A stretch of 64,000 nucleotides of DNA from the NCBI RefSeq assembly GCF_010093535.1, contig NW_022985170.1:724016-788015 (forward strand), in the 5' to 3' direction. This document shows positions 56,175-64,000 of the stretch, piece after piece (the stretch's first letter is position 1; each line of letters starts with the position of its first letter). Under the pieces are notes generated by a model. The model did no database searches. It worked only from the letters and a program-made list of their open reading frames with translations, and was not told the DNA's origin. Origin of the DNA: Lindgomyces ingoldianus. Taxonomy: Eukaryota; Ascomycota; Dothideomycetes; Pleosporales; Lindgomycetaceae. Position numbers and translations under genes: made by a program.

Positions 56175-58584
56175 ATGGCTAACCTGGCACATTCACGATT
56201 GGTGGTGGCCGACCTGGGCGGAAAACGTCTCCAAGACCACAAGCTCGTGTATGAGAGTCCCGCTGGTATCCGTAACAGCGACCAGCGCTCTCCATCTCCA
56301 GAGGATGCTCGGCAGAAGAGCACGAATCACACTGGCGGCCGAGGCAGTGGACAGTCCACGAGTGAAGAGACTACGAACGAAGATGACGATGAGGACAGTA
56401 GTGCTAATCAAGAAGACGATCAAGAAGATGATGATGACCCAGAGGTGCTAGCCCCGTCTCACGGTATTGGCTTGGGTAAAGGAAAGCGCCCGGCCATCCG
56501 TATCGATCACGCTGGTAGAGATGAGTCTCCTGAAGGTGCTGAAGAGACTGCATCCCGTGTGGCGGGGCACAAGGCCAGCAAACATCTGGTGAACCAAGTC
56601 CTCATGCATAACAAGAAACGCACGCTCAGCAGTGTCTCAAACACTTCTGTTTTGTTTGGAGAGGATGATGACCTTACTGCTGAGCAACATGCATTCCCGA
56701 GAAGCAAGATTCCGCGGAAGCTCAACAACTGCAGCGACACGAAAGACTTTGTAATGTACAAGAAGAATACTGACCCTACTGGCACGAATGGTTTGGATAA
56801 TGCTATTGAGAGCTCTGACGATGAAGGACAGCAAGAGCAGACAATCAATGTCGATGACGAAGACTACAGTGGCGTCAATCTTATCAGTGATGAGTCTGAT
56901 ATGGAGAACTTGGAGGAGCAAGAAGAAACTTTTATCATCAACGAGGAGAAGCAACATGCGACTGATCTATTCGGCGGCCCTCGTCGAGCCGACTTTGACA
57001 GTTTTGGAGGTGGTGATTTCCTTGAGTGCGCCGCTGTCTTCCAAACCCATGAGTACCCAGACATCGGGTTTGGACAATTCTTCAATACCGAACCCCTTCC
57101 TACATCATCTATACCCGGCCCAGCAAGAAAGTACTCGGATAGCTCCACCAAACGTGTCCGTTTCGAGGATGAAGTCGACGAATCGGACAGTTCTAGCTCC
57201 TCGTCAGAACTCGACAGCAGCCTCTGGCCAGATCTTTTCATGGAGCAAAACAAGCTTCCTCCTAGCCTATATAAGTTGATTGAGAATGATCACGAAAGTG
57301 ACATGGGAGAATTCCCATCCAGCGGATCAGATCACTCATACTGGGATGTAGGTCAAGACGAGGGCCGCAGTCTACCGCTACATGACCCTAAAGAGTTCGA
57401 CGACGATTCGTCTGAACCTGGGTCTAGTGGTTACGAAAGTATGCGTCGCCTATCAGCTGTTTCATTGTGATTGCTAACGTCATTTATCAGCCGACATGGG
57501 TGACACTACTGACGAGGACACTGATTTCATCCCTGACTGTCATCAACTCACTCCCGGCAAAAAGTCGGTTCTACATCGTCCGTCCTCTGCACCAGGCTCA
57601 AAGGCTGCTAGCCCAAAGCCATTTGAGAGGTCGGCCAAACCCGGCCCGGCCGGACGAGCTATTCCTCCTCTTCGTGGCATCTTCATTCATGATGAAAGTA
57701 GCCAAGCCATAGCGGTGACGAATCGAGCTACCAAGAAAGTCACTTTCTACCGTCCGCGCGCCTCGATCTCTCTCCACCAACCTAATTTTGGAACGACTTT
57801 CGGTGTATATGATAGCACGTCTAGCACTGCAAACAACAGCCCTCGCACTTCTCTACAGCAATTCAATGCTGATGACAGTGACTTGAGCAACGAGATGTTC
57901 AGTACCGCTTTCCAGGGTTCCACAGATATCATGCTTACAGGAATATTTGGAGGAGACCCTGCCGATGGCTTCGGCAGCAGCTTCTCCGGTACTTTTGGAC
58001 CACCCCAGGCATTCTACCCCTTCGTGAGCATCGGGCAGAACGGCAATATCACCACCGATGATCTTGATGAATACTATGACGATGACGAGGATGATGAGGA
58101 CGACATTGATATTGCCGACTTCATGAATTTCGGAGATGATGGAGACGCGACGGATGCGGATGCAGATGGAGAGGAGGAACCACGTATTCCTGGGACCCCA
58201 GCAACTTCGATGATTGCTCTCAACGGATCCACTCCAGCCCAGCCTACACCGCTCACAGAGACGCCGCTGAATCGCAAACGAAATGCGTCCGATGCCATGC
58301 TCGAGCATTTTGATCGTGGCGTGGTTACTGCGTTCCGAAATAACCAAAATCGGTATCGCGATATTTCCTGCCTCCCCCACGATCCCGACCTCCGAGCGTC
58401 TGAATCCCGCCCACTCCGGTCTGGGAGATCGGCAGAAACCCTTATTTCACCTCTTCGTAAAAGAAGTTCGTTGTCAAGGAGGAGTAGGAACTTGGGCTTC
58501 GCTGGAATTACGAAAGCCACAGGAAAACTGCAGTCCACTGTTATGGAACCACGCCGTGGGCCTCGCCTCGGCACGTTCTCCTAG
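56175..58584 (+). CDS. Large acidic, disordered nuclear-type protein of unknown function
   Basis: Two exons, 56175-57438 and 57491-58584, with a 52-nt intron (GTATGC donor, GCTAAC branch, CAG) joining SSGYE to TDMGDTTDEDTDF; 785 aa. The start MANLAHSRLVVADLGGKRLQ is the first Met with good context. The whole protein is rich in Asp, Glu and Ser with acidic runs (EDDDEDSS, DDQEDDDD, YYDDDEDDEDDID). Short ordered islands recur: HLVNQVLMHNKKRTLSSVSN, PPLRGIFIHDESSQAIAV, KKVTFYRPRASI, and a basic C-terminal end (KRSSLSRRSRNLG). These suggest a chromatin- or transcription-associated protein; I do not recognise the family. Confidence 0.82.
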
Positions 58585-59545
58585 ACAGAATACCACCTCG
58601 CTATCGCCCATAGTAGCTAATAACCGACCCTTCTAATTACCAGTATTGACGTCAGGGAGGAGAATTTCCTTGAATCTCTCGTCAAGGTATTCGAAATGAC
58701 GCAACGATACCCACGGCTTTATACCATTCGAAATGTTCGCAGCAGCCCTGTTGTTACTACATGCTTGATTACGTGCTTGCATATCTACGAACAAATTTTT
58801 ACTCCTACATCATTCGTTCAGGCCCTTCACCCAACGATACGGCCCAAGTCTAAGCAAGAAATCTCCTTGTTCCTGTTCAGTTCTGATCCTGCATTGAATT
58901 CAGAGTACATGTCATTAACCCTTTATTCCATTGTGTTGTTCACCACCCCTTTCTTCAACGGTGTTTTTACCTCCACCATCGTCGACTTTTCTTCCTTATT
59001 GGGATTCAAAGGTTCCGGGATGATACCAAGTGCTTTCGTGGAAACGGCGATGCGACGACTTGACTCTGGGGGCTAGGAGTTTGGTTTCATGGCTGGGAAA
59101 GCTGTGAAGTTTGACAAGGGGTGGCAGGATATCCTTTGTCAGGTCGTTGATACGGCGCTAGATTTCTCATGATGATGGTGTGTGTAGGAGTACTAGTTTT
59201 GATGGTTGTGCATGTTATATACGAATAAAAGTCTCCTTGTGTTCAATGGCAGTTTGTGCTAGTCCAGGTTTGTGAGGTAGCTGCTATGGGCTCGTCAAAA
59301 CCAACTCCGACTACGGTTCGTGCTTTAGAAATGAGTTCCCAGGTGCTAGAAGTGCGGCTAGCTGCTCATGTCAGGCCACCGTTCTGTGCCACTGCACCTT
59401 GTAACTGTCATCCCCCCCACACTGAAATGCGATGGGATGCTTGGCAAGGTGTTGAGTGTGGGTGGCTCAAGCTCCTGTCAAAGGTCCGAAACACCGACGT
59501 CACTCACCAATCCTAATCCCATGTGAAAATCAACAACTAGCAAAC
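58585..59545. other. Intergenic, 0.96 kb
   Basis: Nothing supported. Contains the promoter of the seipin gene. Confidence 0.4.
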
Positions 59546-61110
59546 ATGTCGACGCGCATTCCCTTAGGTAACAGCACCCATGAAGAGGATCGTAGGATGG
59601 ATGACCCAGAAGACGACTACAATGGATCTCATTCAATTCTTACTTGGGCTAAAGTAAAACCAACCCTTCATTCTCTCCACCACCCTTCCTTTTCCCACTC
59701 CCTGCATGAGACTGTGCTCTGCTAACAGATAATCAGGACACCATCCTCACCCCCTTCTACATCCTAACCTCGCCTGCCCTTCTCCGCACCTATCTCCGCA
59801 CCCTCCTCCTCCTCCTAACCTCCACGTTCCTCTTCGCCCTCGCCGTAATAGCGTACAGCTCCTTCTACCTCTCCTACATTCCTGTCCGCGGCGTCGATGT
59901 CCCGGTTTATTTGCAATTTCCAACATCGGCTGCAGCTATGCATCTGACGTTTCCCTATGGTGTCGCAAAATTGGAGGGGCTGGTTTCGAGGCAGAAATAT
60001 GATGTGATGGTCGAAATGGGTTTACCGAGGAGTGAAGCGAATTTGAGGGCTGGGAATTGGATGGTGGGTCTGGAGATACGTGGACCGGGGGCCGGGCCGG
60101 GGGCGGAGACGGGGGCAGGAACGCTAGGGGGTGGTTTTGTGGGGAAGATGGAGAGGGCGCTGGGGTGGGCGGAAGATTGGGATGCGGAGGATTTTCCTTC
60201 CATGGCTAAGGCTGAGAGGGAGAAGCCCCCTCAGACAGGAGGCAATACGCAGGACAAGCACAAAATAGGTGTAGAAGCAGGCGCCCTACTAGCACGATCG
60301 CGCAGACCCGCAATCCTAACCTACCGCTCCCCTCTCACCGAATTCACCTACCGCGCCATCCGCCTCCCGTTCTACATCCTCAACTTCAAGCACGAAGCCG
60401 AAACCATCAGGGTTCGTATCATGGAGGGCGTGGAGTTCGGCAAAGGCTGGCAAAATGTACCCTCGACTCTCCGTCTCGAACTCCGAAGTACAATTCCGTT
60501 AGAGGTGTATAAAGTTAGTGTGAAGTTTGTAGCGAGACTGGAGGGCCTAAGGTGGGTTATGTATGAGTATCGATTCCCCAGTTTTGTGGTTTTTACAGTG
60601 TTGTTTTGGGGAGTGGAGATGTGCGTTGTGTTAGTTACTTGGGGGTTTTTTTCGCTGGTACTTTCGGGAGCTGGGGCTGGGGGAGAGGAGATGCAAGAAG
60701 CACAAGGTCGTGGTAAAGTTAAAAGGGAAGAAGGCCTCGCAACTCCGAAAACAGACCCAGACCCAGCATCTTCCGCCCCTTCAACCCCGCTATCCGACAC
60801 CTCGCGTACCTTTCCAACACTTTCGTCCCACAGACGCCTCCACTATTCGTCCTCGGAAGCCCAGGCCCAAGTCCGTGAATCCGCAAACATCAAACCCGAG
60901 CCCACGAACCGGATCCCCAAGCTCGAAGACATACCCCTCAAAACTGAGGCCGAAGCGGATGACGAGGATGATGAGGACGAAGACACAAACTTCATACTCG
61001 AGGAGCCAATGCCGAATACAATTGCAGGTATGCTGACGGATTCGGGAATCGGGACGAGTTTGGAGAGTGGACACGAGGGAAAGGGTGCGTGGCCGAGACG
61101 GAGGGTGTGA
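59546..61110 (+). CDS. Seipin (lipid droplet biogenesis protein)
   Basis: ER membrane protein that forms a ring at lipid-droplet contact sites and controls droplet formation. Two exons, 59546-59567 and 59729-61110, with a 161-nt intron; the joined start is MSTRIPLDNQDTILTPFYIL; 467 aa. A first TM segment (about residues 28-58; LLLLLTSTFLFALAVIAYSS) leads into the lumenal beta-sandwich with VPVYLQF, LTFPYGVAKLEGLVSRQKYD and PFYILNFKHEAETIRVRIME. A Gly/Pro/Ala insert (GPGAGPGAETGAGT) interrupts the lumenal domain. The second TM (FPSFVVFTVLFWGVEMCVVL) precedes a disordered acidic C-tail. The alternative donor at about 59652 is out of frame, so the short first exon is favoured, but the 5' end is the weakest part of the model. 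Confidence 0.87.
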
Positions 61111-61556
61111 GGTGGTTATAAGATGTGTCAATTTAGGAGTTATATGATGCGAGGATATGCTGGAATCGCGCTGTAGATACTGATGATGATGTTGGCGTTG
61201 GCGTTGGGCTGTGTCATTCGAGATACCACTTCTGCTTTAGGGAAATTGATTTTCAGATTCCAATATGCATGGAAGGGAATTCCGTTAATAGTTGAAAGCA
61301 AATACCGCAATAGTTCAAGATGGGTGAAAGTTAATAATAGTGAGACATTCAAGAGCAATAACAGAACTCTAAAAGTGGGCATTCTCCAGTTCTGTAATCA
61401 TTCACCATTAGACTCCTAAGTCGTTAGCGCTCTTTCCCGCTGTTGATCCAGCATTACGTCATCCTATGAAGCAGCTTCACTTCTGTCGGAATCGAAGAGA
61501 CTAGGACGTAATGCATTGACAATTTCCTCATAAACTTCACGATCATCACGATCACG
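61111..61556. other. Intergenic between seipin and the hAT element
   Basis: No coding signal recognised; AT-leaning sequence. Confidence 0.4.
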
Positions 61557-61564
61557 ATTCTTGG
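61557..61564 (+). repeat. 8-bp target-site duplication, left copy
   Basis: ATTCTTGG, identical to 62220-62227, next to the CAGGG end of the hAT element. Confidence 0.9.
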
Positions 61565-62219
61565 CAGGGCTTCCAACAAGGCGTAGTACTGTACGATTGG
61601 GCGATTTTGAGGCCTGTACGGGTGAGATTTTGTGTACGTTCGTACGATAGGGAGGAGGAGAGGTAGGTGTACGTATCGTAACTGTTACGGCTCACGTGAT
61701 CTGTACGAGTAGTACGATTCGATTAAAGTACGCCGTACTCCAGTCAAAACAGCTAAGACTATAGGTCCCTAGAGACGCAAGATTAAGGTCTAATTAACTA
61801 TAAAATAACTAGTTCTCCCTAGTAACAAGAGCAGATAGGACTAGATGAGGCCTGTAAGGCAGCAAGAGGCGTGGTGTGAGGGGGCGTGGTGTGAGGGGTA
61901 TTGATCAGGAAACACAAGTCACAGAGAGGGAATGCAGGATAGGGGGTAGCGAGAGTAAACCTTAGGGTTGGAGGCAGAGGTACGGAGGCCTAGGAGCCTA
62001 TATACCCCGTGCCAATCCTAGGGTACTGAGGGGTTGGATAGCTGTAACATAACTGTGTATACAAACTTCCCAAAAGGGTAATACAATCCGTACTACGTAC
62101 CGTACCTAGGGCATCATTAAACGTACGGTACGGCTCACGAACTCGGTACGTTCGTACTGAACACGTGACCGTTACGGTTCACTTTGTACGGACCGTAGTA
62201 CGGCCCGTTGGAAGCCCTG
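61565..62219. mobile_element. Non-autonomous hAT-superfamily element (MITE), 655 bp
   Basis: The ends CAGGGCTTCCAAC... (61565) and ...GTTGGAAGCCCTG (62219) are inverted repeats: 13 perfect bases, 21 of 25 overall. The element is flanked by a perfect 8-bp duplication ATTCTTGG (61557-61564 and 62220-62227), the hallmark length for hAT insertions. Both subterminal regions are crowded with GTACG/CGTAC words, probably the transposase-binding repeats. Inside is a short direct repeat (GGCGTGGTGTGAGGGG twice, near 61870-61900). There is no ORF, so it needs a transposase from elsewhere. Confidence 0.9.
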
Positions 62220-62227
62220 ATTCTTGG
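62220..62227 (+). repeat. 8-bp target-site duplication, right copy
   Basis: ATTCTTGG, identical to 61557-61564. Confidence 0.9.
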
Positions 62228-63389
62228 TCGAAGCCTTGCAGAGGGTAAAATGGTTGAATTCTTGTTTCGCCATGCTAACCGGTGTCAGCGTTATTTTGAA
62301 TCTTTTGTTTTCAACGTGTAAGCCTTGAATCTCTTGGGTTCGCCTCCTAGAGGCTCCCCTGAACCCATACGCTTCGAGCCTCTGCATTGAGTGGCTCTGG
62401 CACAAGCCTTGTGCGGTCCACAGTGGGTCATCCAGAATGTTGATTGCATCGTCCCCCAAACTATCCTAAGTGTGTATCCCAGCAACGAGCCTCTTCGTGT
62501 TTACATCGTCTGGATAGACTTTACCGGAAGGATCGCTTCTCCGTGAGCTTTTCCAGACATTGCTCCCGGAATAACCAATTACTATATATCATCACGCACT
62601 CTGCCCATACGAACTGAGAATTATGAGTTACTGTCACGATAATCCTCTTCGACTCGCTGAATTACCGAAGGAAGTGCCGCGGGGAGATAATCTTTCCAAG
62701 AGACTTAAAATGTTCGAGCCAACACACCCTCAAATCTACGAGTGTTTACTCTGGAACATCTCCCTCTAGTATAAATTCTTCCCTCATTTCCAGAGATGCT
62801 GATATCCATTTTCTCAGGGTCTTTATCCCGATAGGATTTTGAAACAAGGGAACTGGAGCATGGATCAGTGAAGCATCCCACAGTGATGACCTGCCCCCCG
62901 AAATTCGTCCTAATCTCCATTTGTCGTAGATCTTGGTCGTATATAATCGCCCTCCTACAGGTGATTTGGTCCTCCATAGTGCCTCTCCAGGTAACTCCAC
63001 CACACGTGTGCAGTAGAAGACGGAATAGCTCAGAGATATGAATGATGATGGGAAAGTGTCCGCGGTAGTATTAAGAGGTGAGAGGGTTGAGTTATTAATT
63101 AGTTAATAAAATGTAATGCTGATCCAGGGTTCTCGTAGTCGCGCGGTTTGCGATGCGCATGAGCTGGGAGCTTCTTCGCCGCACCATGAAGGACAGCGAG
63201 CGGAGGTATAAAAGATTTGAGTCTTGCTGGTTTACGATTCTCTCTTCATCAAATCACTTTACTCTCGCCTTTCCATTGATAAAAAGTACCAAGTAAATCC
63301 ATCCTCATTCAAAACTGAAGTACTTTCATGGCAGTGCTAACTATTTCCGAGCACCGTTGCAGATACCAATTACTTCTGTTTATGGATTA
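62228..63389. other. Intergenic, 1.16 kb
   Basis: No gene is supported. Minus-strand frames at 62172-62459 and 62705-62977 have no recognisable features. The right end is the promoter of the small ORF. Confidence 0.4.
63207..63214 (+). promoter_or_regulatory. TATA box of the small ORF
   Basis: TATAAAAG about 180 bp before the ATG at 63390, followed by a CT/CA-rich leader. Confidence 0.5.
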
Positions 63390-63776
63390 ATGCCCTCCGC
63401 CAAAGTAATCTCTCTTTCTGAGCTCAAGAGATGGGTCACGTCTTCTGTCTCACGCATGAAGACGGTTGTTGGAGGTAACGGCATCGCAGGGTTCAGAGCT
63501 GCACCAACTCGGTCCGGGAACAACGATCAAAAGATTAGCAGCCAATTAGACTATGGGAAGAAGTTCGTGAAGGATGGAAAGACCTATCAGCGGCTGAATT
63601 GGCAGCTCAACAAAGATGCGGAGAACTCAACACTGAAGAAACTCGCCCAGCAAGATAGTCATTATGTTTGGTCCACTGCTGATGTTGAAGTCGTCGAGAA
63701 CCCATCAGATGACCAAGCGAAGACTGCAACAGAGGACGTCTTTAATCAGTTGGAACGCAACATAACCCAGAAATGA
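63390..63776 (+). CDS. Small hypothetical protein
   Basis: 128 aa from the ATG at 63390 (MPSAKVISLSELKRWVTSSV). Soluble and hydrophilic, without signal peptide or TM segment. The middle (NDQKISSQLDYGKKFVKDGK, then TYQRLNWQLNKDAENSTLKK) is Lys/Gln/Asn-rich, and the C-terminus is acidic. A clear TATA box upstream supports transcription. The sequence before the ATG ends in a possible acceptor (63360), so an upstream exon cannot be excluded. No family recognised. Confidence 0.5.
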   Translation: MPSAKVISLSELKRWVTSSVSRMKTVVGGNGIAGFRAAPTRSGNNDQKISSQLDYGKKFVKDGKTYQRLNWQLNKDAENSTLKKLAQQDSHYVWSTADVEVVENPSDDQAKTATEDVFNQLERNITQK

Positions 63777-64000
63777 TAGGTGCCGCAAAGAACACTGGCT
63801 GTTTTGTATTGTCACCTTTTGGCTCATGTTTCATCCTTACCTTCAAGTGCGCCAAGTGTTCCTGGGGCTGTTGGCCATTGCCAGACCCAATACACCGCGT
63901 ATGTAGAGTTTATTGATACATCAGAAGCTATAGCAACATCCGTTTCACACCATTGCTCGTAGACTGATCCAGGTTGACCCTCAACAGGGTCAAGAAATTC
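63777..64000. other. Right edge of the window, no gene called
   Basis: Contains a short open frame, 63780-63962, in another phase, with no features; probably the 3' flank of the small ORF. Confidence 0.35.

Overview
The window is nuclear DNA of a filamentous ascomycete (Pezizomycotina). Genes have short 44-106 nt introns with GTRNGY-type donors, CTAAC/CTAAT-like branch sites and YAG acceptors, and they encode fungal families: a siderophore-type MFS transporter, Rds1, a class II heme peroxidase and a fungal telobox protein. A Leotiomycete is my best guess from the flavour of several proteins; this is inference. No tRNA, rRNA, CRISPR or bacterial features were seen.

Layout. 0.5-9.2 kb: a Mae1-like dicarboxylate transporter (+), a decayed gene relic (3.0-3.6 kb), a seven-exon siderophore-iron transporter (-) and PEX14 (+). 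11.0-18.1 kb: Rds1-like secreted ferritin-like protein (-), tRNA dimethylguanosine transferase TRM1 (-) and an uncharacterised one-TM protein (+). 19.3 kb: a small cysteine-rich secreted protein, followed by about 4.8 kb of gene-poor DNA. 24.5-33.7 kb: pantothenate kinase (+), a telobox/TRF-like telomere-repeat-binding protein (-) divergent from a GDT1 cation/proton exchanger (+). 35.1-40.6 kb: secreted class II peroxidase (+), Pch1/cyclin T-like cyclin (+), HSL-type alpha/beta hydrolase (-). 40.9-44.3 kb: a complete but mutated Tc1/mariner-class transposon with 89-bp terminal inverted repeats, two decayed genes and an extreme context-specific C-to-T mutation footprint. It is followed by diverged tandem repeats (44.3-45.5 kb). 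45.6-58.6 kb: an unknown four-exon gene (-), a CHZ-motif protein with an apparent frameshift (-), a PARP-type zinc-finger protein (-), a long mitochondrial-looking protein (+) and a long acidic protein (+). 59.5-61.1 kb: seipin (+). 61.6-62.2 kb: a non-autonomous hAT element with a perfect 8-bp target duplication. 63.4 kb: a small unknown ORF behind a good TATA box.

The genes are mostly independent housekeeping or secreted functions; I see no biosynthetic cluster. The most notable signals are the transposon and its mutation signature, and several genes whose expected reading is broken by one or a few bases at a splice site or homopolymer (siderophore transporter, peroxidase, CHZ-like gene, PEX14 first intron). 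All exon models below were built by hand from splice signals and reading-frame continuity; no search was run.
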